Shown here: positions 19,928-31,259 of the stretch, one piece after another
How positions within the stretch are numbered: position 1 is the first letter of the stretch
Layout of the letters: every line of letters begins with the position of its first letter
Position numbers and translations under genes: made by a program
Origin: Crambe crambe
Lineage: Eukaryota > Porifera > Demospongiae > Poecilosclerida > Crambeidae
DNA: 64,000 bases
Assembly (NCBI GenBank): GCA_963924555.1
Contig: OZ004585.1
Span: 7,642,556-7,706,555 of the forward strand
Reading direction: 5' to 3'
The notes under the pieces: model-generated
What the model saw: the letters and a program-made list of their open reading frames with translations, nothing else
The model's database searches: none
What the model was told of the DNA's origin: nothing

Positions 19928-22900
19928 CTAGCAGACCTCCGGTACAAAGAGGTGTTGAGATCCAGATGAGTCCGAAGTGTAGCGTTGAGAGAGAGAGCCA
20001 GACTCTCCTGAGTCCAGGATCAGGGCCGCCTCTCCGTGGCATGAGCGATCACTCAACCAACGGTAGAAAGAATTGGCATCCTGCTGGATATAGTGGGTGG
20101 GGCTGGGGCTCTGTGTAGTAGTATTGACTTTCAGTGATGCTCACCATCTAAATGTACTATGAAGTCTGCAATATGATTGTATTTGTTGTAGTAAGAGATC
20201 AGTCATGAGCAAAGATTTGACCTTTAACCCATAATGACTGAGTCACTGGGTGTGATCCATTACTTCCATGGGAGGAGTATACTTGCAGATGCCCGTAAAT
20301 CCAGAAGAGTCCGTACTTGGCATGTTGTTTCCTCATGGTCTGGGGTAGACAGCTACGGATGGGATTAGGAAATCTTCAAAAACTGAAGTGATCAGCGCTT
20401 TCAGCAGTTCATTCTAAAGCTAGAAATTTGTGTATCTAGGAAGCTAGGTTATATAGAGACAATTCGATCCGTAGTTGTCTTATAAGCATACAAAGGAAGG
20501 ATGTGAAACTATTTTCAACACTGTAAGTTTAGCACAAAAAAAGAAGTATTAATTTTAGTCCTTTTAGCTTTAAGCGGTGCTAGCCTCTCGGCAACTGCCC
20601 CATTTTTCCTAGTTCTTGGGAGATCAGCGACTGTAGATAAGTCCTCCACTGTGATCTTTGTAGCTTCTCTGCAAGTGTCGGTAGTCTCGACATCAGTCCC
20701 TAGCAACCTGCAAAACAAGCGCGTGGGCGGGATGTCAGAGCCCCATTAATACTATAAAAATTGATCAGCAAAGATGGTGGGTGGAGTTTCGAACTCAGGT
20801 AAGAAATAATCTTGTATTCTAGCTGCCGAGGTTAGAGAATACACTGTAATTTTCAGACCACAGAAATCTGGAGCTATGCACAGTATGTAACTTTAGTAGT
20901 TTTCTAAATGATGCACATCGTATCAAAAAAGCATATGTGCATTGCTGATAGTCATTACATGAAACTATTGTACAAGTTCTATAGCACCAACCACTAGTGT
21001 GCTCGAGATCTAGGAAAGAGTGTTGGATTTTCTCTTTTCTTCTGTCTTTGCCATTTGTTGTTTCATCACACCTGGCAGAGTATGAAGTGCAAAATGGCTG
21101 GCCTTTTAGCACCTTGATGGATCTATATGCTCGAGCATGCTAAGTGATCTAATTGGTCCCGCAACAAGTCATACGTGCTAGTAAGTCCAAACCCTTTCCT
21201 CCCATAGGGAAATAGAGTAAAGGGTCGGCTATGCCAGAGAGTTTGCTAAAATCTATACCAACCAAAATTTGGCTTTTTGGCCTCAGCACCGGAGTGCCAA
21301 GGCACAGTGCTGAAGGCGACTATATATGATTAATAGCGCGCGCAATGATGTATATTGAGCATGCACTTGATGATAACTTGCCCAGCATATTCAGCAAATT
21401 CTGTACTAGGTGAAATAATTATTCCCAACATCTATATACAGAACAAGTGAAAGGAAAAGAAATAAAAAGGCCATGTAGGGTTAGTCTGTACTTTAATAGT
21501 TTGTCAACAAAAATCAAAATTATGCTGCCTTCAATAATAATCCCTACATCACTGCAAGCTGCTTTAATTGTTCATGTCAGTATAAAAGTGTTCTGCTTGG
21601 TTTAGGCAGTGATGTAGGGATTATTATTGAAGGCAGCATGATTTTGATTTTTGTTGACAGAAACTATTAAAGTACAGACTAACCCTACATGGCCTTTTTA
21701 TTTAGCATAAATTTTCACTTGTTTGTTTACTTGTTGTACGACCTAAAGGTTGAATATTTAAAAATAGCTGGTTGGTAACCACCCATAAACCTAAACCACC
21801 AACTGCAAGTTATGAGCACTTAATAGCCACAACTTACCATTATCACCAGAAGGAGGAGGGTTGGAGGAGGCAGAAAGAGGAGGGGGAGGTTCAGGGGGAG
21901 TAGCTAAAGGAAATGAATACAAAGATGAAGCATTCAGCAGCCATGACTCTTTCCCTCCACCACTAGTACCATATTCAGTTCTAACTTGAAGTACTAACTC
22001 ATTCCAATGCCAACAATGCTCAAGAATGGACAAAACAGCTTTAAATTTGGTCAAAATGGGTTATTACACACCTGGCACACTCCTTAGACAATGTTAACTG
22101 TCTCACAGAGAAAGAGAAAATTTTTCTGAGCAGAATGGTCCTTACTTTAGAACTATAGCACCTTCCCTTCAAAAGTTATACCCGTTTTTAACATTAATTA
22201 ATTTCACCTACTTTTAATTAACCACTAATTACTTCCTAAGGGCTATTAATTATATCGCTACTGAGCGAACACCGTTATTTTAGCTCTGGGCTATTATCTA
22301 TATTTAGAACATGTACTGCTACATTATCTAATTAGTGCTAAGTGGTTGAACATCTCTATACTTACAATCAAGTTGCCTGAGGGCTAATTCTCGCTTGATT
22401 AATTCTTTATCAATAGCAAGAATCACTTGTTTGCGGTTATTGATGTCTGTCTCCCTCCCCTGAACTCTCCTCTGCAGGGATTGTTTCCTATCTGAAGACA
22501 GGGAGGGCTGAGCAAGCTCCCTCTTCCACTCAGCTATCTCCTGCACACATGGAACACACATCAGGTATGGACTGGGCCACATGCCACGCCCTCATCACAC
22601 CACTGCTACACTCATCACTCACCTGTTCCCAGAGCTCTATCACCCTCTGACGGTATGCCTTCACCTGTGAGGAGTGAGAGAGAGAAGGTGAGACAACCAT
22701 ACAACCAACACACAAAGACAGCCATCATGCACCACAAAAAAAACCACCACACGCACACCATGTGAGCTACGGCTTCCAAACATGGAGAATGTGTAGAGTA
22801 AATCATGCTCTATAAGATCAAGGGGTCCATGAGTCACTATGCCCCGCCCACTTCCCTCGGCAGACTCGTGAGCGAGTACAATGGCCTGAAAAAAATTGAG

Positions 22901-23762
22901 CAGGGGTCTAGTATGCAAGCCATTTGAGCTGCAAACTCCAAAGGTGGAGAATCTTCGTTATTTTTAATGCTTAATAGAGTCTAGGGGTGCATGAGTTGAT
23001 GGACCTCACACACTTCCCCCGGCAGACATGTCAAGGAATTTTGCTGAGTCAGCATATTGCCATACAAATCGACAGGGGTCTAGTAGCCGGTATAGCAGAC
23101 ATGCCAGATGAGGTGTGCCCATGAAACATTGGGGCACATATGCTGGAGGTAGCTGCTTTAAGGTTGAGTAGTCCAGCATTCCAACAAACAACCCATCCCT
23201 GCATACGAGCACCCCCCATTCTTTATACACTGTTGCTATGTAATGGCCTACTGTTGCTATGGGCCTAAGGTGCTGGCAGTGACTGTCTAGAGGGTCTTGT
23301 TGGAGATACTGGACCAACACAACAACACAGCAGCTATTTTCATAATAACTCACCCGCTTTAACTCCTCAACAGTAGCATTCTGGACCCACTGTATGTGAG
23401 GAAACAAACCGAGTCACAACAGCCATGTTAGAATAGCAATGGACTAAGCTAGTAGTCTAGCTATAGAGAGACCTGGGACTAACACAACAACATATTAAAG
23501 CTTCAATTCAATGGCCATAGAATGAAATACAGCTGCCTTTAGTCGCGCGCCTACTAGCTATAATCTGCGCATGTGAACTAGAAACCATTAATCTTTAGTA
23601 ACAAACCTTTTCAAATATCGCCATCTCTTTCTTTACACCCCAATACTTGATCTCTAAAAATAGCTCTCATCCAAAAATGGAATTCAGCTCCTACTACCGA
23701 GCATCTAATATAAACCATGGAGGGGACCCTTAATATAGATTGTCACTTGGCCACTCCCTTTC
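19928..23762 (-). CDS. coiled-coil / proline-rich protein, copy A
   Basis: Minus-strand exons inferred from splice sites and conservation with copy B: 23716-23762, 23607-23653, 23354-23389 (WVQNATVEELKR), 22623-22664 (VKAYRQRVIELWEQ), 22366-22540, 21838-21903 and a terminal exon 19928-20110 (ends HLFVPEVC). Exon 22366-22540 is highly charged and helical (EIAEWKRELAQPSLSS, AIDKELIKRELALRQLD), a probable coiled coil; the next exon is Pro-rich (PPEPPPPLSASSNPPPSG). Phases agree from 23762 to 21838. The link to the terminal exon needs at least one unseen exon; the frame at 20515-20713 is a candidate. No known family recognised. The N-terminal exons differ strongly from copy B while the introns do not. 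Confidence 0.5.
20515..20713 (-). CDS. conserved open frame, candidate exon of the coiled-coil gene
   Basis: After a TTTTGCAG acceptor the minus strand stays open for about 65 codons (TDVETTDTCREATKITVEDL, then RKNGAVAERLAPLKAKR). Copy B (48280-48478) keeps the same frame with two replacements (R to K, K to E). A good donor is not obvious, and it starts in phase 2, so its place in the transcript is uncertain. Confidence 0.3.
21460..21703. repeat. palindromic foldback element, copy A
   Basis: Two ~97-bp inverted arms start AAATAAAAAGGCCATGTAGG and are separated by about 48 bp. The outer ends are near-perfect complements. A copy sits at 49391-49634 within the duplicated block, and a shorter diverged relative at 31413-31584. 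It lies in an intron of the coiled-coil gene. Confidence 0.85.
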
Positions 23763-26413
23763 CTGTATAGTTGTAAGGATACAATAACAGTGGATGAATG
23801 AGGAGCAATGGCTATATCAATGAAAGTTATCATTGAAATAATAATGAGACCAAACAGTTATCCCCAAAAGTATTCTCTTTTGGGACGTGTGTATCTTCTG
23901 CCTCCTAGGTACCTATTTGATGTCACAGTAATACTGTACTTCAAATTGGGCTTTTTAATTACATTCCAATTGCATTGTAGGGCTTTAAGTAGTCAGTAGT
24001 TGGTGGTCACTGGAATAGTGGAGCCTCATCCAGTGTTTATGACTCTGAAGTGCAATGATTATTATTTTGCTAAAAACTAATGACACTTAATTACATCAAC
24101 AAGTACATAGATCACTACAAAAACATTAAATTTGTACAAAAAATAAGATGTTTGAGTATGTTCTGTGCAACATTCGGTAATCCAATTCCAATATAATGAC
24201 AAAAATAATCTGATTCACACAAACAAAAATAATTGCTGTATGATTTATGAAAACAACAACAAAACCTTAATCAGTAGTGAACTGGAAAGTGTCTGAAGTT
24301 AGAGTCACGGGAGCATCTTGGATGAGAATTGGAGTACGATAACCATAAATAAAATCTAAATTAGACCATCACTCAATTGAAGTAATCACTGTATTCCACT
24401 TACTAAGTCTCTTTCTTGCATACAGTGAGAGTAAGGGAGTTGTGAAGTGATGAGTTCATAGATGACCACTCCAAACGAGTACACATCACAATATGGAGTG
24501 TAAGGGTCTGGTTCTGACATCCTAATCACTTCGGGGGCCTAAAAGTAACGAGTAATTTGAAGGGGGGATATCATCGGTGACATAGTAGTACCTCTCATTA
24601 CAGACATTTTAGGAACCACAGTGAAACCACAGGACAAACCTCTCCACAAAGGAAAATACACACTCGATAGAAAATAACCTCCGACCTCTCTATAAAGGAT
24701 GGGTCCCAAGTGTGTCCATTATTAGGAGGTTCCAAAGTGTCTTTATTAGAGAGGCTATGAGACTGACCATCCATAGAATACTGCCAGTCGGTTGCCTGAC
24801 TTTCTCTCCTTCTCTCCAGCGAGTCAATCCAAAGTATCATGCAGAAAGATGTCTGGGTGGGTGTGGTTAAGGGGTGTGGCTATCCCATATAAAATACAGA
24901 GTGAAAGATTCAAAGGATACTGTTTGATTTGAGATCTCTGTGGATGATATTCTTAGCATGCAAGTAACTGCAAATGAGGGATGGAATACTGTGAACATGG
25001 TGTAACATAATTAGAATCCGACTTACTCGACCCCCTGTAGCGATGTCTATGAGTTGGTACATCTCGAAGCGCGTCTCCATGACGTGAAGGTGTCTGTAGA
25101 GGATGGAGCCATCACACCACTGCATCACTATGGTGATCTGGGGGAGAGATGTCCAGCCCATGAACAAGAGAATGTTCGCATGCCTAGTCTTCCTGCAAAA
25201 GGATTGAGAAGTAACATTATAATTTTTTGTGGGAGAGAATTTTTTGGGAGTAGGCATGTCTGTACATAAAGGGGGTGGAGTTCTAACCTACAGTACCACC
25301 AACCTTAGCACGCCCATTTCATTCTTGAAGGCTAGTAACTGCTGCTCTGTGGGATTTGTCACGTTCAGTTTCCTCACAGCTACTGGCCCTGAAGGGATGT
25401 CAATGTCATGCATCATGCAACATTACCAAAACATTTCATAATCTGTGCATGAATGGATGGACTTACCATGCCATTTCCCCTTGAAGACAGTACCAAACGA
25501 TCCAGACCCTATCTTGTTCCCTATTTCTATGTCTTGGTAAGGGATTTCCCAAACATCTGTAGAATCTCGATTGGATTTCTAGAACATGAGGAATAAATCA
25601 GCTAAAGGGTCAAAGTTCAAGTGGGTGAATGCACCCCTTCTCAATGTGGACCCTGAATACAATAATTTCATACTTCATAAGGACACCTTTCTAATCAGGA
25701 CACCCCTCTGATCAGGACACCTCTCTAATCAGGACACTTTCGGAGGAGGTTATATCTTTATTTCAGGGATTACTTAATACACATGGTAGTCTCAGTTAGC
25801 CAGCACAAGAAGGAATCCACTTTAAACTGGTTATATAGTCATACTTTCTTTGTCTTTTCGTCCGTGGCAACCTTTCCTCTGGGTTTTCTAAGATGGGGCA
25901 ATGTGCTACTGTGGTAGGACGTGCTCCCTCCTCCTGAGTGTTGACTCCCAGTGACACTCCCATTAGTGGAAGTCACGTCAGTGTTGGAAGCAGAAGAGCC
26001 CTTGCTCGTCATCCCAAGAGCTCCAGGACTAGGACTAAGACTCTCTGACATGACAGAAAAATGTTCCCCAGATGAACTATGCCTAGAGAGTAATAACTAT
26101 TTTACATAAATAAAAAATAACTTTTTCCTACCTTTCGAGAGATTATCTCTTTGTTCGTTCACTGGTCCCCATTGTTAAGTTTCCAGAGTTTTTTCTCTCC
26201 GAGGGTGGGGTGGACACAATTGTCCATGGAACTGTGACGACTGTTAACACTGTGAGGGCAGGGCATTCTGGTCTAGCGAGGGAGATGACGAGGAGGAATG
26301 GTGCAAACATGTGGTTGCTCCACAGATAACATGAAGGGGCATCCCCAGGAATGTAGTTTGCCTCAGAGCCTGCAGCTGATACTCATGGTGTACTCAGTAT
26401 ACTCATCCCAGAA

Positions 26414-26463
26414 CTATGTATGTATGTATGTATGTATGTATGTATGTATGTATGTATGTATGC
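26414..26463. repeat. (TATG)n microsatellite
   Basis: About twelve tetranucleotide repeats in an intron of RAF copy A. The matching tract in copy B is at 54089-54141. Confidence 0.9.
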
Positions 26464-26755
26464 AATGAAAAGATGATACTATTGACAGTTTTGGTTCCAA
26501 CCTGTTTGGTTCCAGTATGGAGGATGTGGAAGTGACAGTCCCATGGTGCTGATGTGAGGAGAGGTACTTCTGGTCATCTCCCTTGTGGTCTCTGGAGTTG
26601 GAAGCACTGGATGCAGTGCTGGAGTTGGAGTGGAGATCGAACGTTCTCTAGAAACTCGCCTTAAAAGGAAAATTAATGGCTGTTATAATGAAGAAGCAAC
26701 TGGAGACTTATGAAGGATTGATGGCTGTTTTGAACACACTTACTAGCTAAATTAC

Positions 26756-26925
26756 AGTGGAACCTCTGATGATGGATGCTATGAAAGAGGACAAACCACT
26801 CCACAAAGGACAATCTCTTTGTATTATACATTCGATACAAAATGACCTCCAAAAGAGGACAACCTCTCAACAAAGGACGAAAGGATGGGTCTCACGAGCG
26901 TCCATTATTCAGAAAATTTCCCTGT
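26756..26925. repeat. MITE in RAF copy A intron
   Basis: The left end CAGTGGAACCTCTGATGATGG and right end CCATTATTCAGAAAATTTCCCTG are imperfect inverted repeats, and the interior carries AGGACAAACC…CAAAGGACAA words. Same family as 9497-9671. Confidence 0.55.
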
Positions 26926-27940
26926 AATGCTTGCCAAATATAAGTATAAACACACTGAATTTAGCATGCCTATAGTCTCATGATAAGGGATGCTCAGTGA
27001 TATGATAACCCTAGGGTGGACATACCAATAAAATACATGTATTTTTTAAATAAGCTTGAATTAGGTCACTTTACCCCCTCCTCATATATAGAAGACGAAG
27101 ACTTCCAGGGGGTAGTATAATGAAGATATGGACGTTTAGATATATTTCATGGATATGTCCACCCTTAAGGGTGTTGATTGTGTACCTATGGGCAGGTTGG
27201 TACTGATCTGGAGGACTGTCTGATCTCAAAGGTTCCATGTGACCTGGTATGCGGATTTGCAGGACATGGTGAGTTGGTGTGACCGAGGGAGGAGTCAGGA
27301 CCGCAGATGATGGGTTTTGACCAGAGAGAATCCTGTAGGACAGTCCATTGAAAGTCAGTGACACCATAATATGACTGGAAGTGATCACAGTAATTATTCA
27401 AGTCTTGCCCCACGAGCATAGAGAACTAGCTGCAAAAGATGGGGACTTTTGGACTACAACACTAGTGGTAGCAATATCCATCTTACACCTGCATAATTAG
27501 ATATGTGGTAAAGGGTCACCATGCTGTATTATGACCTTTGACCTGTGTGATAAAACTGGTAAAGGGTAGACAAGCTCATCACTGCATGCACCATATACTA
27601 TACTGTACTACAGCATATGCACTGGTATAGTATTTAGTAAAGGATCTACATGAAAAGCTCAGTGTGGATTCTTTTGGGATCAGGAAAAAGATGTCCTGGA
27701 TACAGAGGTGTAGAGGTATCTAATTATAGAGGAGTTGGAATTCCTGAATAGAGGTGTCCTGAATAGAGAAGTGTCCTAATTAGAGAGGTACGTTGTGTTC
27801 TACTTACAGTTGTCCTTTGACCTTCCGGGAGGAAAACCTTGAGGAGACCTTGGTTGGGTCCGGGACTGGAACTGGGGGGACAAGGAAGACTGGGATGGAA
27901 CTGGAATCAGGGAGATGCTGGAGGTGAGGGGTGGATGATT

Positions 27941-30040
27941 CTTGATGTGTCTTCATCATTTCCATCATGGCAGATCCAGGTCATCAGTGATGGACTGGGG
28001 GAGGGTTTTACAGAATCATGGAGGGTGTTGAACTGACAGCAAGTGCTGAAGTGGAAATAGGTGGATATCATGATTTACACAACTGCATAGATTGTATAGG
28101 ATCAGGTTTCTTAGGTCCTTGTAAACCACTACCTATTTCTCATCCCTTATGGACAACCATACTGAAATGCTATCTCAGACAGCTACAGGCAGTGCATGAT
28201 GAGGACCTTGTTCTGGGAACACAGTCATAGCTGCATGCACCAAAAAGGACATGGAAGCATGTATGCATCATGCAAACAATTGTACCAGTCACCCTGAAGT
28301 GGCACATTTTGCAATAAGTTAGTCCGTATACCTTTTTCGTTCTCTCCTCCAAAATCTGGAGGAGCGTACTAGAGCTGTATTGCTTATGGAGCACGTGAGA
28401 CTTATGGAGCACGTGAGAGAAGGTGTAAAAATTGCGAGATAGATTTTTTTGCTAGCAGCTAGTGCTAAGCTTCTAGCATAGTTTCCAGAGCCTGAGTCCA
28501 AGTATGGAAGCTGCTGAGCCAAACACTCTTCAATCATTGCCAGGACGGCGGAGTTACTTGGCTATTTCACCACGAAGCCAGAGCAAGAGAGGACTCTACT
28601 GGCTATGGAAAAAAAGCTACTTCCTAGTGTCTTTGATAGGTCCATGGACAAGAAGTCTACTGTGTTTATAATAATAGTAGGGATCAAGATGCAGCCATAG
28701 CTGCATTCTCCCTGGTTCTATAAGAGAGAAGTGTTTGGGCTACTGCTTGCAATGTTAAGCTGCAACTCTGTTTCTTCTCCTCTGACTGTGAGGAGACATC
28801 TCTTCCATGCTGCTACAAATAAAAAAATAATTTTATACTCGCACTTTTTTAATGATAGTCATACGTCATAATAAACCACGCCTTGAGAACGAGAAAGGTA
28901 TACGCATTAGACCAGACCCCTATTTTTTTACAGGGGGCTGCGCGCGCGAGACTAGCAATAAGTCACTCTATGTACCTGACCACTCAAATTTTGATGGCTC
29001 CACCCATAAGACACTTAAAGAAAACTTTTAATAAGAACTTACTGTTTCATTTTCTGAGTTATAGAGCTACATCGGATCCATGATTGGTTGCTAGGTATCT
29101 CGGCACAGAGATTCAGAAGTATATACAAAGTCTCACACTACACACTCCCAAAGGGTGGGAGTGGCTGAAGAGGGGCTGAGGAGGCAGAGTCCCACACTGA
29201 ATAATTAGGGGGAATGGTTGGGATGTGGTGGACTGCTAGTAGATACAACCAATATTATTCACTCACTAATTCTCTCGATCTCCTAGAATGTTTTAGTGAT
29301 GTACTTTGACCTCTAGACTCTGAGACACAAATGAATTTGAAGGGAGAATTCCACCAGAGACTTACTCCCCACCCCTTCTACGTCTAACTTCATCATTGAT
29401 AGACTCTGAATTGAAGTAGTCTCGCGGACCGATCCTTTATCAACCGAATTGGAAGGGGGCAGGCCGGTTTCCTTTAAAAGAAAGGTAAAGGGTCGACGTC
29501 GCCAGACTGATATCTCGCGCGCGCCGGGCCTTCATATCATCAATAAGCTTAAGTACTAAGTGATCAAAATAACAGATCCGCCCCCACATTTCCCGAGAGC
29601 CTGGGAATGAGGCTAACACAGAGCATACATAATAGTGTCAACCCTGCTCTTCAGCTTCTGATCTGCATACAAGCAAAACAGGAAGAATGTCAATGGAGAT
29701 TGGGGCACATTTAGCTAATTGTTTTGATGCCAGTTATACAGTCCCACTGTAAATACTGTGAAGTGGCATAGGTCAGCAAGTGAGTAGATACAACCAAAGA
29801 GAAGCTATTACATGATAGTAATAAGCAGAGACATCCGGGTCTTTCAGCAGGCAGGTTGAGGGGAAGTCTTGATTGGAGAATCTGCAAAGTGTGAAATGGA
29901 CAGTATCTACATAGCACAATGGAGCATATTTTAGTGCTCTATTCCAACCCTCTTAAAGTGAACACCAACTCTCACCTGAAATGAGGACACCCTTTAATTA
30001 ACAAACACTTCATAATCACACACATACAGGAATGGCACGC
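27941..30040. other. region without a confident gene
   Basis: Contains a 22-bp tandem pair (CTTATGGAGCACGTGAGA) at about 28386-28421 and a GCGCGC-rich stretch at about 28930-28950 and 29514-29524. A plus-strand frame at about 28550-28700 (AELLGYFTTKPEQERTLLAM) looks protein-like but has no clear splice context. The RAF 5' exons encoding a Ras-binding domain and C1 domain were not found here. Confidence 0.35.
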
Positions 30041-30440
30041 ATGAGAGGTGTCTCCATTTCAGGGGGTTGGAATAGAGTGGTTCCACTGTATACAGAGGTG
30101 TCTCCATTTCATGGGGTTGGAATAGAGGGGTTCCACTGTATACAGAGGTGTCTCCATTTCAGGGGGTTGGAATAGAGGGGTTCCACTGTATACAGAGGTG
30201 TCTCCATTTCAGGGGGTTGGAATAGAGGGGTTCCACTGTATACAGAGGTGTCTCCATTTCAGGGGGTTGGAATAGAGGGGTTCCACTGTATACAGAGGTG
30301 TCTCCATTTCAGGGGGTTGGAATAGAGGGGTTCCACTGTATACAGAGGTGTCTCCATTTCGGGGGGTTGGAATAGAGGGGTTCCACTGTATACAGAGGTG
30401 TCTCCATTTCAGAAGAGGAGTTCCACTGCATACAGTTGAT
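30041..30440. repeat. 50-bp minisatellite, about 8 units
   Basis: The unit TACAGAGGTGTCTCCATTTC…GGTTCCACTGTA has period 50, with unit starts at 30041 (partial), 30091, 30141, 30191, 30241, 30291, 30341 and 30391. Units are nearly identical. Its words (TTCCACTGTA, GAGGTGTC, TCATTTCAGGGG) are those of the dispersed MITE family, so it probably grew by tandem amplification of one such end. Confidence 0.95.
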
Positions 30441-31259
30441 GCAGCTAAAAATGACCATTCTGTGCTGAGCACCATGAATGCTCCTGGACAGAAACCAACA
30501 TAGCAAGCATACAGATAATCACGAATAAATTCCAACCACAAGTAAGTTGATTATGAAGCATTATTCTAAGCGTAGGCATTCTTAATGTTCCCCCTGTGCT
30601 TTCTCAGACGATCGTTAACTTGCCTCCATGCATTAAAGATATGGACAAACGTACCACCATCATAGTCACCTCCAGCACTGCACCTTGGCACTTCAGTGCT
30701 GAGGCAAAAACTACGCTTGTTTTATAGCTAACTACTTCTGTTAACGCTATAGCTAGCTACTATTAGTTCAAAGGTCAACTAATGATAATTAGGTGGGGCT
30801 GACAGCTTATCAACCATGCTCCACATTTACAGGGATATTGATGTCAACATAGAATGCCAGACGTCACCCTCATCTACAACTCTCCAATATTCTTAACTAG
30901 ATCTTGGTTAGCTAGTTCATTGTTTTGCTACATCAAGTGGGTGCAGTTTATCCAAAAGGGTACGTGGAAGTGGGCATGGCTAGGCAAAAATTTTCCGCAT
31001 GTGCACAGATATTTCTAAGCATCCCCTACATGTAAGCAAGTCCCTCTACTATGTATTATGTCAATGGTAATTTGAGATGTACGTGTTAATGTGTCAATCA
31101 CCAAGTGGATGTGGTGTATGAATGACCCCAAGACACCGAGCAAAAATTACTCAAGTTCATGAACTTAGCTACTAACACAATAGTAATACTCCCTATGGTA
31201 GCTAACCTACAATATCCCCAAGATGATGTTAGCCAGATCACTTCAAAATATTCTCTGAT
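30441..31259. other. intergenic, nothing recognised
   Basis: AT-rich. It contains short words shared with other spacers (GCACTGCACCTTGGCACTTCAGTGCTGAGGC resembles 21286-21314). No exon found on either strand. Confidence 0.4.

Larger units (their letters stand above)
17292..27661. repeat. segmental duplication, copy A (~10.4 kb)
   Basis: Collinear, same-orientation homology to 44855-55383. It covers the Roc-COR main exon, the coiled-coil gene and the RAF-like gene. Boundaries were judged by eye: similarity begins at TGGCTAACCTTT/TGGCTTACCTTT and ends after GGATCTACATGAAAAGCTCA. Large differences are a ~180-bp extra segment in B (about 48779-48955), a ~740-bp loss in B (between 24.33 and 25.07 kb of A), a ~210-bp insertion in B (52455-52665) and local tandem duplications in B. 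Confidence 0.9.
24267..27940 (-). pseudogene. RAF-like serine/threonine kinase, decayed copy A
   Basis: Exons from 5' to 3': S/P-rich 27808-27940 (approximate), about 27184-27330, a CR2-type exon with the 14-3-3 site RERSISTP (about 26489-26656), a damaged linker (26133-26252), 25845-26082, then the kinase: 25467-25578 ([11 protein letters not shown] loop), 25304-25388, 25027-25192 ([13 protein letters not shown]), 24921-24967 ([15 protein letters not shown]), 24768-24852 and 24404-24538 (APEVIRM…SDVYSFG-type segment). Lesions: the VAVK lysine is Arg ([10 protein letters not shown]); about 11 nt are missing after IDIA; a frame-breaking deletion removes the D of DFG; the CR2 exon lacks 10 nt relative to B; the linker has a frameshift and stop. 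RAF kinases link Ras to MEK/ERK; this copy should be inactive. Confidence 0.75.

Noticed and set aside
19848-20118. Plus-strand open frame over the terminal exon of the coiled-coil gene
   Set aside because: No plus-strand neighbours or donor; the minus-strand frame has an acceptor, sensible composition and a stop in the right place.
22661-22918. Minus-strand frame beginning AIVLAHESAEGSGRG after a CAG acceptor
   Set aside because: Near-identical in both copies like the introns, with no donor in range and low-complexity continuation.
23006-23407. 133-codon minus-strand frame (…GHYIATVYKEWGVLVCRDGL…)
   Set aside because: It runs through the strong donor after ELKR; copy B has a 2-bp indel that breaks it, and it varies like intron sequence, so it is most likely intronic.
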